Shown in pieces: positions 1 through 10,524 of a DNA stretch of 52,398 nt (the first letter of the stretch is position 1; each line of letters opens with the position of its first letter). The stretch is from positions 1-52,398 of the forward strand of contig JAISKF010000003.1 in assembly GCA_031261005.1 (NCBI GenBank). Direction: 5' to 3'. Below the pieces are notes generated by a model that saw nothing but the letters and a program-made list of their open reading frames with translations, was not told the DNA's origin and did no database searches. The DNA is from Enterobacteriaceae bacterium. Lineage in GTDB: Bacteria; Pseudomonadota; Gammaproteobacteria; Enterobacterales; Enterobacteriaceae. A program made the position numbers and the translations under genes.

Positions 1-2
1 TA

Positions 3-89
3 GACTGGTATAACCATGTACGCATCAAGCCATCGCTAAAAGGACTGAGTCCAGTGGAATACCGAACTCAGTACCAGAAAGCCTCTTAA
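3..89 (+). CDS. IS3-family transposase OrfB, C-terminal fragment
   Basis: The last 28 codons of an open frame are present, with the stop TAA at 87-89; the start lies before the window. The residues include DWYNHVRIKPSLKGLSPVEY, the usual C-terminus of the IS3-family DDE integrase (a Tyr-Asn region followed by L-GLSPVEYR). In this family OrfB is normally made as an OrfAB fusion by programmed frameshifting and cuts and joins the IS ends. Whether the complete gene is intact cannot be judged here. Confidence 0.85.
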   Translation, partial: DWYNHVRIKPSLKGLSPVEYRTQYQKAS

Positions 90-91
90 GG

Positions 92-119
92 GGATGTCTA
101 ACTTTTGGGGTGCAGTTCA
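92..119 (+). repeat. IS3-family terminal inverted repeat (right)
   Basis: The end reads TGTCTAACTTTTGGGG then TGCAGTTCA. It begins three bases after the transposase stop codon and ends where similarity to the dispersed intergenic repeat starts. It is assigned by resemblance to known IS3-group ends; the partner repeat is not in the window. Confidence 0.7.
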
Positions 120-199
120 ATTGCCGCCCCTACGAAAAAAACATAATTCTTTGAAATTTATCGTAAACTATAACTTTTATCCAAAATTCAGATTAGATT
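120..199 (-). repeat. dispersed MITE-like repeat, copy 1, cut by the IS
   Basis: On the minus strand this starts with CTGAATTTTGGATAA and continues through GATAAATTTCAAAGAATTATG to GTAGGGGCGGCAAT, where the IS begins. The same order of blocks occurs at 10410, 29157 and 29928. The hairpin core and the far arm are missing because of the IS insertion. It lies directly downstream of purL. Confidence 0.75.
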
Positions 200-219
200 A
201 ACTCACAACTACCATTCGA

Positions 220-3200
220 TTATCCCAATTGCTTACGTGCATTGCGGAATAAACGCATCCACGCGCCGTCTTCGCCCCACTCTTCAGGGTGCCATGAGTT
301 ACTTACTGTACGGAACACGCGTTCTGGGTGCGGCATCATCACGGTGATACGACCATCGGTATTCGTTACCGCAGTAATACCATTCGGTGAACCATTCGGG
401 TTAGCAGGATACTGCTCTGTCACCTGACCTGCGTTATCAACATAACGCATCACTACCAGACCAGATTGTTCCAGCATGTTTAAATGCTGGCTGCTTTTCA
501 CTTCTACCCGCCCTTCGCCATGAGAAACAGCAATCGGCAGACGCGAACCCTCCATTCCCTGTAGGATCAATGATGGGCTGCGCGTGACTTCAATCAGGCT
601 AAAACGCGCTTCAAAACGTTCGGACAAGTTACGCACAAAACGCGGCCAATGTGCAACACCTGGCATTAATTCGCTAAGATTGGACATCATCTGGCAACCA
701 TTACATACACCAAGCGCCAGTGTATCTTTGCGGTTAAAGAACGCTTCAAATTCATCACGCACACGGTTATTAAACAGAATGGACTTCGCCCAACCCTCAC
801 CGGCACCTAACACGTCACCATAAGAGAAACCGCCGCAAGCCACCAGCGTATGGAAGTTATCCAGACCGATGTGCCCTGCCAGCAGATCACTCATGTGTAC
901 ATCGACGGCATCAAATCCGGCACGATGGAAAGCGGCTGCCATTTCAACATGAGAGTTAACGCCCTGTTCACGCAGCACAGCTACACGCGGACGAGCTGAT
1001 TTAATGATGTACGGCGCGGCAATATCTTGTTGCGGATCAAATGACAACTTAACGTTCAGCCCGACATCTTCGGCATTTTGCTTCGCCTGATGTTCCATAT
1101 CCGCACATTCTGGATTATCGCGTAAACGTTGCATCTGCCATGTCGTTTCCGCCCACCAAACTCTTAATGTCTGACGGCTTTGCTGATACACCGGCTGCCC
1201 GTTGTAGCGAATATCAATTTCATCGCCCGCAACAGCCTGACCAAGATGATGCACACAATCAGATAAACCGAACTCTGCCAGACAGGTTTCTACCTGCGCT
1301 AATTTATCCTGCGTGACCTGAATCACCGCACCCAGTTCTTCATTGAACAGCACGGATAACATGTCCTGACCCAGCGATTTAAGGTCGATCTGCAATCCGC
1401 AGTGACCGGCAAATGCCATCTCCGCCAGCGTCACCAGTAAACCGCCATCAGAACGGTCGTGATAAGCCAGAATCGAACGACTGGCGACTAAGGATTGCAT
1501 GGCATTAAAGAACGCAGCCAGCTTCTCTGCGCTGTGAACATCGGCAGGCTTATCACCTAATTGACGATAAACTTGCGCCAATGCAGTTGCGCCTAATCCG
1601 TTGTGTCCCTCGCCAAGATCAATCAGCAACAGCGTATTTTCACCTTTGTCAGTACGAAGTTGCGGCGTTACCGTACCGCGCACATCTTCAACGCGGGCAA
1701 ACGCGGTGATCACCAGCGACAACGGCGACGTCATCTCAACAGTTTTATTATCTTGCTGCCAGCGAGTTTTCATCGACATGGAATCTTTACCCACCGGAAT
1801 AGTAATTCCCAGAGCAGGGCAAAGCTCTTCGCCAACCGCTTTAACGGCTTGATACAGACCGGCATCTTCACCAGGGTGACCGGCTGCTGACATCCAGTTA
1901 GCAGAAAGTTTAATGCGTTTTAGCTCACCAATTTGCGTTGCAGCGATATTCGTCAAAGACTCACCCACTGCCATACGCGCAGAAGCGGAGAAATCAAGCA
2001 GCGCAATAGGTGCACGCTCACCAATAGACATGGCTTCACCATAATAGCTATCGTAGCTGGCAGTCGTCACCGCGCAGTCCGCAACCGGAATTTGCCACGG
2101 ACCAACCATCTGATCGCGGGCAACCATACCGCTAACGCTGCGATCGCCGATAGTAATCAAGAATGTTTTCTCTGCCACTGACGGCAAATGGAATACCCGT
2201 TTTACTGCTTCCGGCAGAGAAATATCCGCACGAACTAATGGCTGCCCTTTTGCATTCAGGTTTTTTACATCTTTTACCATTTTCGGTGTTTTACCAAGCA
2301 GAACATCTAGCGGTAAATCAATAGGATCGTTATCGAAATGGCGATCGTGTAATGTTAGATGCTGTTCTTCGGTCGCTTCACCAATCACCGCATAAGGCGC
2401 ACGTTCACGGCGGCAAATTTCAGCAAACAGCGGTAATTGTGCCGGAGAAACAGCCAGCACATAGCGTTCCTGAGATTCATTACACCAGACTTCCAGCGGA
2501 CTCATTCCGGGTTCGTCATTCAGAATTTCGCGCAGTTCAAATTTACCGCCGCGCCCGCCATCACTTACCAGCTCCGGCATGGCATTGGATAAACCGCCCG
2601 CACCGACATCATGAATAAACAAAATTGGATTTTCATTACCGAGCTGCCAGCAGCGATCGATCACTTCCTGACAACGGCGCTCCATTTCCGGATTATCGCG
2701 TTGTACGGAAGCGAAATCCAGATCCGCATCAGACTGACCAGACGCCATTGATGATGCCGCGCCGCCGCCAAGACCGATATTCATTGCCGGACCGCCCAGC
2801 ACAATCAGTTTAGCGCCAACGGTAATCTCGCCTTTTTGCACATGATCGGCACGAATATTACCGATACCGCCAGCCAGCATAATTGGTTTGTGATAACCGC
2901 GCAGCTCTTGACCGTTATGGCTCACCACTTTTTCTTCATAAGTACGGAAATAACCAAGCAGTGCGGGGCGACCAAATTCATTATTAAACGCCGCGCCACC
3001 TAATGGACCCTCGGTCATAATATCCAGCGCGGTTACGATACGATCAGGCTTGCCGAAATTCTGCTCCCACGGCTGTTCAAAACCCGGAATACGCAAGTTA
3101 GAGACCGAAAAACCAACCAAACCGGCTTTTGGTTTCGCTCCGCGCCCTGTTGCGCCCTCATCACGAATTTCACCGCCGGAACCGGTCGCAGCACCCGGCC

Positions 3201-4110
3201 AGGGCGAAATTGCCGTTGGGTGGTTATGGGTTTCTACTTTCATCAGGATATGTGCCGCTTCCTGATGAAAGTCATATATACCTGAATCAGCATTAGCGAA
3301 AAAACGACCAATATCAGAACCTTCCATCACTGCTGCGTTATCTTTATATGCTGACAGCACATAGTCCGGCGTTTGTTCAAATGTATTTTTGATCATTTTG
3401 AACAGCGATTTTGGCTGCGCCTGCCCGTCAATAATCCAGTCCGCATTGAAGATTTTATGGCGGCAGTGCTCGGAGTTCGCTTGTGCGAACATATAGAGTT
3501 CAATATCTGTCGGATTGCGTTTTAAGCGGGTAAAGGCTTCTTGCAAATAATCGATTTCATCAGGTGCCAGCGCCAATCCCAGCTTCTCATTGGCTTTTTC
3601 GAGCGCCTGACGCCCCTCCGCCAGCATGTTCACTTCCACCAACGGAGCTGGTTGCTGTAGCGAGAATAACGCCTGCACTTGTGATAACTCAGTAAATACC
3701 GACTCCATCATACGATCGTGTAATAAACCGGATAGCGTCTGCCGCTGCTCATCGCTCAAAGCGGAGGACTGAATATAGTAAGCAATGCCGCGTTCCAAAC
3801 GATGCACCTGCGTTAAGCCGCAGTTATGGGCAATATCTGTCGCTTTTGAAGCCCACGGAGAGATCGTTCCCGGTCTTGGCGTCACCAGCAATAAATTGCC
3901 TTGCGGTTCATGTTCCGCCAGCGACGGACCGTATTTCAGTAGCCGTTGCAGTTTGGCAAGCTCATCAGCCGATAATGGCGCAGTCAGATCAGCGAAGTGA
4001 ATATATTCAGCATAAATGTCGCTGACCGGAAGTTGAAGTTCCTGACAGACAGACAGTAATTTGGTAATGCGAAAAGCAGATAGAGCGGGAGAACCACGCA
4101 AAATTTCCAT
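220..4110 (-). CDS. purL: phosphoribosylformylglycinamidine synthase
   Basis: PurL converts FGAR to FGAM with ATP and glutamine, the fourth step of de novo purine synthesis in the cytosol. The 1296-residue length matches the large single-chain enterobacterial enzyme (1295 in E. coli). The N-terminus [14 protein letters not shown], the central synthetase with its [13 protein letters not shown] loop, and the C-terminal glutaminase are all present. The glutaminase shows the nucleophile motif GVCNGCQMM near residue 1136 and the HPERVFR motif near 1261. The gene stands alone, divergent from mltF. A PurR-like operator overlaps its promoter, so repression by purines is expected. No disruption is seen. 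Confidence 0.98.
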   Translation of the reverse strand: MEILRGSPALSAFRITKLLSVCQELQLPVSDIYAEYIHFADLTAPLSADELAKLQRLLKYGPSLAEHEPQGNLLLVTPRPGTISPWASKATDIAHNCGLTQVHRLERGIAYYIQSSALSDEQRQTLSGLLHDRMMESVFTELSQVQALFSLQQPAPLVEVNMLAEGRQALEKANEKLGLALAPDEIDYLQEAFTRLKRNPTDIELYMFAQANSEHCRHKIFNADWIIDGQAQPKSLFKMIKNTFEQTPDYVLSAYKDNAAVMEGSDIGRFFANADSGIYDFHQEAAHILMKVETHNHPTAISPWPGAATGSGGEIRDEGATGRGAKPKAGLVGFSVSNLRIPGFEQPWEQNFGKPDRIVTALDIMTEGPLGGAAFNNEFGRPALLGYFRTYEEKVVSHNGQELRGYHKPIMLAGGIGNIRADHVQKGEITVGAKLIVLGGPAMNIGLGGGAASSMASGQSDADLDFASVQRDNPEMERRCQEVIDRCWQLGNENPILFIHDVGAGGLSNAMPELVSDGGRGGKFELREILNDEPGMSPLEVWCNESQERYVLAVSPAQLPLFAEICRRERAPYAVIGEATEEQHLTLHDRHFDNDPIDLPLDVLLGKTPKMVKDVKNLNAKGQPLVRADISLPEAVKRVFHLPSVAEKTFLITIGDRSVSGMVARDQMVGPWQIPVADCAVTTASYDSYYGEAMSIGERAPIALLDFSASARMAVGESLTNIAATQIGELKRIKLSANWMSAAGHPGEDAGLYQAVKAVGEELCPALGITIPVGKDSMSMKTRWQQDNKTVEMTSPLSLVITAFARVEDVRGTVTPQLRTDKGENTLLLIDLGEGHNGLGATALAQVYRQLGDKPADVHSAEKLAAFFNAMQSLVASRSILAYHDRSDGGLLVTLAEMAFAGHCGLQIDLKSLGQDMLSVLFNEELGAVIQVTQDKLAQVETCLAEFGLSDCVHHLGQAVAGDEIDIRYNGQPVYQQSRQTLRVWWAETTWQMQRLRDNPECADMEHQAKQNAEDVGLNVKLSFDPQQDIAAPYIIKSARPRVAVLREQGVNSHVEMAAAFHRAGFDAVDVHMSDLLAGHIGLDNFHTLVACGGFSYGDVLGAGEGWAKSILFNNRVRDEFEAFFNRKDTLALGVCNGCQMMSNLSELMPGVAHWPRFVRNLSERFEARFSLIEVTRSPSLILQGMEGSRLPIAVSHGEGRVEVKSSQHLNMLEQSGLVVMRYVDNAGQVTEQYPANPNGSPNGITAVTNTDGRITVMMPHPERVFRTVSNSWHPEEWGEDGAWMRLFRNARKQLG

Positions 4111-4156
4111 AGTAGATATTTCTCTGGTCGAAAGCTGGGCGGAAAAAACTGCGGCT

Positions 4157-4195
4157 ATTATAGAGAATCAAACACGATGACGAAACCGTTTGCGT
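4157..4195 (-). promoter_or_regulatory. purL promoter with PurR operator
   Basis: The palindrome ACGAAACCGTTTGCGT at 4180-4195 matches the PurR box consensus ACGCAAACGTTTGCGT at all but two positions. On the minus strand a perfect TATAAT (4157-4162) follows, so the operator covers the -35 region. The distance from the -10 to the purL ATG is about 47 bases. This is the arrangement expected for hypoxanthine/guanine-dependent repression; the assignment is by motif only. Confidence 0.75.
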
Positions 4196-4467
4196 AGCTA
4201 TTTTGTTTGCGGCACATTCATGGAGATAAACTTGCCAACGAAACATACTATTTGATATGTTGACGGCAATTAAACGTTGCTGATCAAAATACCGCCAGAT
4301 TTTAATACATAAAAAAATAGAGAATTTCATTCAATATCAAGCCATAACTATTCTGTACAGAATATCCAGCCTCAGTAATTTCAACACTTATGCTCCCATG
4401 AATGTTTAACTCTATTGGTATCCAGCCCGACTAAATTTCACTGATTTCACAGTTTAGAGACCACTAT
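4196..4467. other. purL-mltF intergenic region
   Basis: About 270 AT-rich bases lie between the purL operator and the mltF start. The one clear structure is a perfect 16-bp palindrome, TATTCTGTACAGAATA, at 4349-4364, about 100 bases upstream of mltF. I could not assign it to a known regulator. No convincing mltF promoter was identified. Confidence 0.5.
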
Positions 4468-5949
4468 TTGAGACGACTAAAAATTAATTATCTGTTTATT
4501 GGTGCTATCACACTGCTGCTGGCGCTGACATTATTGCCAGTGCTGCACTGGCATCTCGATAACAGTACTCAGCTACAACAAATAAAAGCGCGCGGAGTGT
4601 TAAACATCGGCACGCTGAATGTTGCGCCCTACTATTACCAGGGAGGTAATGGCACTGAGGGGCTGGATTATGAGCTGGCAGAAATGTTCGCTGATTATCT
4701 TGATGTCAAACTCAAGATCGAAACGCAGCACACGATCACCGACCTGTTTACTGAATTAGAAAGCGGCAGAGCCGATATGCTGGCAGCAGGGCTGATCTTT
4801 AATCCTGATCGCATGAAAGATCTCAGTGTTGGTCCTGCTTATTATTCAGTATCTCAACAGTTGGTGTATCGCCAAAACAGCCCAAAACCGCAATCATTAA
4901 CCCAGATAAAAAGCGGGCTGATGGTGATGTCTGGCTCTGCCAGTATTTCCGTGCTGCACCAGCTAAAAAAGAGTAAATATCCCGATTTAAAGTGGAATGC
5001 GACGTCATCAAGTTCACCGGTAGATCTACTGAAACAGGTTGCCGATGGCACTATCGACTACACGATTGCCGACTCTGTGACTATCGCCATTATGCAGCGT
5101 TTTTTTCCTAATATAGCGGTAGCATTTGATATTACTGAGGAAGAACCGGTGATGTGGTATTTGCAGAAAACCGGCGATAATAGTCTGAATGCTGCAATGC
5201 TGGACTTCTTCAACCAGATTACAGAGGACGGTTCGCTGTCTAAACTGGAAGAAAAATATCTTGGTCATGTCGGTGAATTTGATTATGTGGATACCAAGAT
5301 TTTCCTCAATGCCATCGATACCGTTTTGCCTGATTTTCAACCGTTATTTAAAAAACATGCTAAAAAAATTGACTGGCGATTAGCCGCCGCGATTGCTTAT
5401 CAGGAATCCCATTGGGATCCAACCGCGACATCACCCACTGGCGTGCGCGGTATCATGATGCTTACCAGAAGTACCGCAGAATCATTGGTTGTTACTGACA
5501 GACTTGATCCTGAACAGAGTATTCGCGGAGGAATTGCTTATCTGGAACAGTTGATGGAAAAAATCCCGGATGAGATCGCCGAAGAGGAAAAAATCTGGTT
5601 TGCGCTGATCGCCTATAACATGGGATATACCCACATGCTCGATGCCAGAAACCTTACCGCGCAGCAAGGCGGAGATCCGAATAGCTGGACTGACGTTAAA
5701 AAACGGCTTTCTATGTTGACGCAAAAGCAATATTACAGCCAGACGTTGTATGGCTATGCGCGAGGTATTCAGGCTTATCAGTTTGTTGAAAATATCCGCC
5801 GTTACCAAATCAGTTTGATTGGTTATCTGGCAGAAAAAGAGAATAATGCAATGGAAGCTCTGCGGAAAGTGGAACAAGAAGTGGAAATTAGCCTGCGGCA
5901 CCCCGCAGAGAAAGCGAGTCAATGGTTGAAATATTCCTATCAGCCATAA
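4468..5949 (+). CDS. mltF: membrane-bound lytic murein transglycosylase F
   Basis: MltF cleaves the MurNAc-GlcNAc bond of peptidoglycan, forming 1,6-anhydro ends, at the inner face of the outer membrane. The 493 residues show an N-terminal hydrophobic segment (about 6-25). An ABC-type solute-binding domain (about 40-265) contains GLDYELAEMFADYL. The C-terminal transglycosylase domain (about 290-450) carries the catalytic Glu in YQESHWDPTATSPTG (Glu313). The start is TTG, chosen because MRRLKINYLFIG aligns with the E. coli N-terminus MKKLKINYLFIG. It is slightly shorter than E. coli MltF (518), the difference lying at the C-terminal tail. Neighbours match the E. coli order purL-mltF-tadA. Confidence 0.96.
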   Translation: MRRLKINYLFIGAITLLLALTLLPVLHWHLDNSTQLQQIKARGVLNIGTLNVAPYYYQGGNGTEGLDYELAEMFADYLDVKLKIETQHTITDLFTELESGRADMLAAGLIFNPDRMKDLSVGPAYYSVSQQLVYRQNSPKPQSLTQIKSGLMVMSGSASISVLHQLKKSKYPDLKWNATSSSSPVDLLKQVADGTIDYTIADSVTIAIMQRFFPNIAVAFDITEEEPVMWYLQKTGDNSLNAAMLDFFNQITEDGSLSKLEEKYLGHVGEFDYVDTKIFLNAIDTVLPDFQPLFKKHAKKIDWRLAAAIAYQESHWDPTATSPTGVRGIMMLTRSTAESLVVTDRLDPEQSIRGGIAYLEQLMEKIPDEIAEEEKIWFALIAYNMGYTHMLDARNLTAQQGGDPNSWTDVKKRLSMLTQKQYYSQTLYGYARGIQAYQFVENIRRYQISLIGYLAEKENNAMEALRKVEQEVEISLRHPAEKASQWLKYSYQP

Positions 5950-6077
5950 AGCCTGAACTTCGGATAAAAAGTTATATTTTTATGTAGGGCGGCAATCTGC
6001 CGCTCTACAATTTATTATTTATTATCAATATTTTATTATTTATTATCAATATTTTTCTTATTCAGACCTGAGGCTAA
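5949..6077 (+). repeat. dispersed MITE-like repeat, copy 2
   Basis: The left end GCCTGAACTTCGGATAA begins immediately after the mltF stop, and the right end TTATTCAGACCTGAGGCTAA is its imperfect inverted complement. The core GTAGGGCGGCAATCTGCCGC can form a hairpin. Relative to copies 3 and 6 the left arm is internally deleted. The right arm carries a tandem duplication of about 20 bp (TTTATTATTTATTATCAATA twice, 6010-6051). It may act as the mltF transcript end. Confidence 0.75.
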
Positions 6078-6082
6078 TCACG

Positions 6083-6604
<522 letters not shown>

Positions 6605-6646
6605 TCATGAAATTTTTTTATATTATGGACTGCTATTCTGTTGCTA

Positions 6647-7294
6647 TTACAGCTTATCCAACTGTTGCAGATTCCCCTGAGTATCTACACGCCAACGCTG
6701 CTGACATAAAGCTAAAACCGGATCGTCCTGCGTACTATCGCTGTAACCGCTATATAATGTTAACGGTTTACCCAAGCGCAACTCAAGCTGGGCGACTTTC
6801 TCTTTTCCTAAACAACGCATGGTAATGATCCAACCGCCATAACGCCGAACCACCTGACTCCCGATCAGATTCACTTTCGGTAAGAAGAATGCGTCATGAT
6901 AAACCGCTTCCACTAACCGCTGCGGAGAACCGCTTAACAACCAAACGCAGGTATTTTCATCGCGCAAATATTCTGCCAGCCGATTTTGCACTAACGGAAA
7001 TGGCACGACATCACGCCGAAAATCAGTGACAAATTGTTGCATCAAACGCTGCAATTTATCCTCATCACGCCCGACGGTTAACGCCCACAACATTAAACTT
7101 ACAGGACAACAACTCGAACGGCCATCAATCAATAAACCGAGGAAAATCACCGGTAAAAGAGGAATCAAAATCACCAAATTAGCCGGTAAATGACGAATCA
7201 AATAGCGCACAAAACAGCCAAAGAGATCTTGTTGATGCAACGTACCATCAAGATCAAAAAAGACATTGCGGGTTTGTTGGTGAGGGGTTTGCAA
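6647..7294 (-). CDS. pgpC: phosphatidylglycerophosphatase C
   Basis: PgpC (formerly YfhB) is an inner-membrane HAD-family phosphatase that removes phosphate from phosphatidylglycerophosphate to give phosphatidylglycerol. Residues 11-18, VFFDLDGT, hold the nucleophile Asp14 and Asp16. A hydrophobic stretch near 35-55 fits a membrane anchor, and WLLSGSPQRLVEAVY supplies the second HAD motif. The start is TTG at 7294, supported by an AGGAG five bases upstream; no nearby ATG is in frame. Length (215) and location beside tadA match E. coli. Confidence 0.92.
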   Translation of the reverse strand: MQTPHQQTRNVFFDLDGTLHQQDLFGCFVRYLIRHLPANLVILIPLLPVIFLGLLIDGRSSCCPVSLMLWALTVGRDEDKLQRLMQQFVTDFRRDVVPFPLVQNRLAEYLRDENTCVWLLSGSPQRLVEAVYHDAFFLPKVNLIGSQVVRRYGGWIITMRCLGKEKVAQLELRLGKPLTLYSGYSDSTQDDPVLALCQQRWRVDTQGNLQQLDKL

Positions 7295-7528
7295 TGGAAC
7301 TCCTGATGGGGTGGTGAAATACGAATAGATGCCTTAGCAAGTATACCTGTTTTGTACTAATTTTATCGTGGCGGAAGAAAATGGACAGATATTAGCTAAG
7401 AACTAAAAAAATCTATGTTTCAGGATAAAGAAGCATCTGTAGTGGAACAATTCTCTTTCTTCAACACACAAAACCAATGATAATATGCGAATGCACGAAA
7501 ATTGAGATGAAATGAATAGGACGGTATT

Positions 7529-8455
7529 ATGCCGCTGAAGAAAAACTTCAGAACAGCTCTGACTGGTTGGGAACTCGCTACATCAACAGAATATCAAGAG
7601 TGTTATAACTTGTTTGGCGGTTCAATCAACTCACATCCTGATGTGTTAGCATTCATGCAGAGTAAAGCCGACTGTAACGAACGTTACTATGTGAAAACAG
7701 CGCCTAATGGCAAATTACTTGGCGGAATTTGTGTTTGGAACAATTCACATATCGCTGGCGACATTGAAATAATTCAACGGCTAAATCTTCTGTCATTACC
7801 CATCAGTCATGATGAAATCATTCTTCCGCTTTCACCTGAATTAAAAACATTATTACCTTTTAAAACAAAAGTACTATCAGAAATAAGTAATCCGTCTATC
7901 TTAAATAGCAGCCAAATTTTAAATAGAAAACGAGTTATCTGTTTAGCAAAAGGACTAGGTAATGATGGATATTCATCAAAGACTAAAAATACACGCAATA
8001 AAGAACTACGTAAATTTCTCGAAGCTGGCGGTGAAATAAAAAACATTGCCGAATTTTCACCAGAATCTCTGGTTGACATCTATTTTGAGCTTTTTCAAAT
8101 ACGTTGGAAAAAATATCCTGATTGCAGAAAGGAAACTATTGAGTTATTAACCAACTTAAAATCAATAGCTTTTGGCAGTGTTTTAATGCTTAACGGTTAT
8201 CCATGCGCGTTTCAGCTAGTTCTGAAATGTGAAAGCCAAAAATGGAATTGCTACGATTATATTAATGGCGGTGTCGATACATCAAAATCAAAATTATCAC
8301 CCGGAACTGTATTACTTTGGTTAAATGTACGTGATGCCTTTATGCAATGTGAATCTCAAAATAAAAGTATGCGCTATTCATTTGGTAAAGACAGCGCACA
8401 ATATAAAGAGCGCTGGTGTCTTCATCACCCAACTGGACGAATTATTACATTGTAA
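7529..8455 (+). CDS. Mig-14-like GNAT/FemAB-type protein
   Basis: This 308-residue protein resembles Salmonella Mig-14, an inner-membrane-associated factor needed for resistance to antimicrobial peptides and persistence in macrophages. Signature stretches are LFGGSINSHPDVLAFM (28-43), DEIILPL followed by LLPFKTK, a Lys/Arg-rich RNKELRKFLEAGG, NGGVDTSKSKLSPGTVLLW and a C-terminal YSFGKDSAQYKERW. The fold is expected to be acetyltransferase-like; the substrate is unknown. There is no signal peptide or obvious membrane helix. It is more AT-rich than its neighbours and sits between pgpC and yfhL where E. coli has murR, suggesting insertion or lineage-specific retention. I saw no convincing PhoP box upstream. 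The family call is from memory of the Mig-14 sequence. Confidence 0.75.
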   Translation: MPLKKNFRTALTGWELATSTEYQECYNLFGGSINSHPDVLAFMQSKADCNERYYVKTAPNGKLLGGICVWNNSHIAGDIEIIQRLNLLSLPISHDEIILPLSPELKTLLPFKTKVLSEISNPSILNSSQILNRKRVICLAKGLGNDGYSSKTKNTRNKELRKFLEAGGEIKNIAEFSPESLVDIYFELFQIRWKKYPDCRKETIELLTNLKSIAFGSVLMLNGYPCAFQLVLKCESQKWNCYDYINGGVDTSKSKLSPGTVLLWLNVRDAFMQCESQNKSMRYSFGKDSAQYKERWCLHHPTGRIITL

Positions 8456-8565
8456 TATGTTAAGTAGATATTATTGATACTCGTCGTCTGTGTTACAGTG
8501 CCGACACTCTTCCGCACTAATGCTGTGTGAATTATTGTTTACTGATTTAAAAATTTAAGTAATAA

Positions 8566-8835
<270 letters not shown>

Positions 8836-8912
8836 CTGGTTATTTCAGGCTATCTGTCAGCATAAAATTTTTTGTATAACAAATACGTCCTTAATTTCTA
8901 TATTTTAATCAG

Positions 8913-10364
8913 TTAAGCGCCGTTTCGTTCCTCTACCAACAACTGCCCGATATTTCCGCGATCTGCCATTTCCAAGTTCTGGCTGTAGTACATAAATGGG
9001 AAATGCGGTGATGAGGCTTGGTTAAACTTTACCAACAGTTCGACTTTGCCATCGACCCAAACCGTGTCTTTCCAGCCGTTATCCTCCGGTGCAGGCGCTA
9101 CGCCGTTGACGGAACTAATAAAGAATAAAGCACCTTGAATATGGAATGGCTGTGCTTTGCTGGCGGTGATCGTCCAGCGTTCCCATGAACCTTGCAGTGC
9201 TTGCGTATCGATGCGTAATGGGTCCCAAATCGGACCATTAATACCGGGGACATCATCACCTAAAACAAATTCACGGGAACGGGCGATGCTGCCATCGAGA
9301 ACATCAACTGGTTTTAAACTGGCGGGAAGTTTATCTGTGAACAGAGACATTAATCCGGTTGGCTTGATAGTCAGAACCAGCGATGAATTTAAAATACTCG
9401 ACGGTTCAAAGATACCGCGAACGCGGTCAACAATACCGGCAGACAGACCGGCGTAAATAGAAACTTCTTCGCCTTTGGACATATCCACTAAGATTTCACG
9501 CCGTTCACCGGGAGCAAGATTAAGTTGTGTAACGGAGATCGGTGCAGTCAGCAAACCGCCGTCATTGGCGATCAAATGAAAAGGTCTGCCGTCACTTAAA
9601 TTCAGCGTGTAACGACGCGAATTAGACGCATTAAGCAAACGCAAGCGAATCCAGCCGCGACCGACTTCAACATAAGGTCCGGTCACACCATTCGTTAACA
9701 GGGTATCACCGAGAAAACCTGAGTCATCAGTTTTGATATATTCCGGCTGACCAAAAGAATCGAAATGCTTATCCTGCAAGATAATCGGAAAATCATTTAC
9801 GCCGTATTGATTGGGAATATTGAGCTGGCGGGTGATGTCATCTTCAATAATCCACATGCCCGCCAGACCGTTATAAATATGTTCGGCGATTTTATTGGGC
9901 GTAATGGCGTGATACCAACAAGTTGCCGCTTGCTGACGAACAGGAATAATCGGCGACCAGTCAGCGGTAGGCGACATCATACGTGCACCATTGCCCATCA
10001 GCATGCCCGATACCTGCAAGCCGCTGACAGTGACAGCGACGGATTCACTTAGCCGATTGCTGTAAACCATTTTTACATAATCGCCATCGCGCACGCGCAC
10101 GGTTGGTCCTAAATATTGCCCGTTAAATCCCCACGTTGCGACACGCGCACCGGAAAGAAATTCCCAATGAGTTCGCTGTGCCGTGAGGTAAATCGGCTGC
10201 CCGCGCCGAGTTTCCAGCAACGGCGGAACCGGCAATGCCGCTTGCGGTGCTGCGGCTAATGCCGATGGAGCAGACAGCATACTTGCGCCTAATGCCGCGC
10301 CCGTTGCTTGCAGCAAACGACGGCGGCTAATGGAAATTGTTTTTTTATTCTTGCTACCAACCAT
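8913..10364 (-). CDS. ftsP: cell division protein FtsP
   Basis: FtsP (SufI) is a periplasmic multicopper-oxidase-fold protein that stabilises the divisome under stress and is a classic Tat substrate. The twin-arginine signal is SRRRLLQATG (13-22), followed by a hydrophobic run and an Ala-rich cleavage region near 38. The body follows E. coli SufI closely, for example NGLAGMWIIEDD, VGRGWIRLRLLNASNSRRY and MADRGNIGQLLVEE. As in E. coli, the copper-ligand histidines of true oxidases are largely missing, so a structural role is expected. Its 483 residues compare with 470 in E. coli, the extra length being at the N-terminus. Confidence 0.95.
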   Translation of the reverse strand: MVGSKNKKTISISRRRLLQATGAALGASMLSAPSALAAAPQAALPVPPLLETRRGQPIYLTAQRTHWEFLSGARVATWGFNGQYLGPTVRVRDGDYVKMVYSNRLSESVAVTVSGLQVSGMLMGNGARMMSPTADWSPIIPVRQQAATCWYHAITPNKIAEHIYNGLAGMWIIEDDITRQLNIPNQYGVNDFPIILQDKHFDSFGQPEYIKTDDSGFLGDTLLTNGVTGPYVEVGRGWIRLRLLNASNSRRYTLNLSDGRPFHLIANDGGLLTAPISVTQLNLAPGERREILVDMSKGEEVSIYAGLSAGIVDRVRGIFEPSSILNSSLVLTIKPTGLMSLFTDKLPASLKPVDVLDGSIARSREFVLGDDVPGINGPIWDPLRIDTQALQGSWERWTITASKAQPFHIQGALFFISSVNGVAPAPEDNGWKDTVWVDGKVELLVKFNQASSPHFPFMYYSQNLEMADRGNIGQLLVEERNGA

Positions 10365-10407
10365 CGATACTGCCTTTATTTATCACGGCGATTTATTATT
10401 AATAACT

Positions 10408-10522
10408 AACCTGAACTTCAGATAAAAATTATATTTTTATGATAAATTTCAAATAATTATGAACTTCCTCGTAGGGGCAGCAATCTACCGCCCCTACAAA
10501 TTATTCTTTATTATCAATAAAA
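10408..10522 (+). repeat. dispersed MITE-like repeat, copy 3
   Basis: It begins AACCTGAACTTCAGATAA, continues through GATAAATTTCAAATAATTAT and the hairpin core GTAGGGGCAGCAATCTACCG, and ends CTACAAATTATTCTTTATTA then TCAATA. The right terminal repeat is not recognisable. Its end touches the plsC stop codon (10525), so it sits exactly between ftsP and plsC. Confidence 0.75.
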
Positions 10523-10524
10523 AT

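Larger units (their letters stand above)
1..119 (+). mobile_element. right end of an IS3-family insertion sequence (partial)
   Basis: The window opens inside an IS3-family element. A transposase C-terminus is followed at about 92-119 by an end ending in TTTTGGGGTGCAGTTCA. Read inward on the other strand this is TGAACTGCACCCCAAAAGTT, a typical IS3-family terminal inverted repeat. The flank from 120 onward is a truncated copy of the dispersed repeat found elsewhere in the window, so the element landed in that repeat. The left end and any target duplication lie outside the window. Confidence 0.85.

Noticed and set aside
4007-4330. 107-codon minus-strand frame overlapping the purL start
   Set aside because: It covers the PurR operator and promoter of purL, overlaps the first codons of purL in another frame and resembles no protein.
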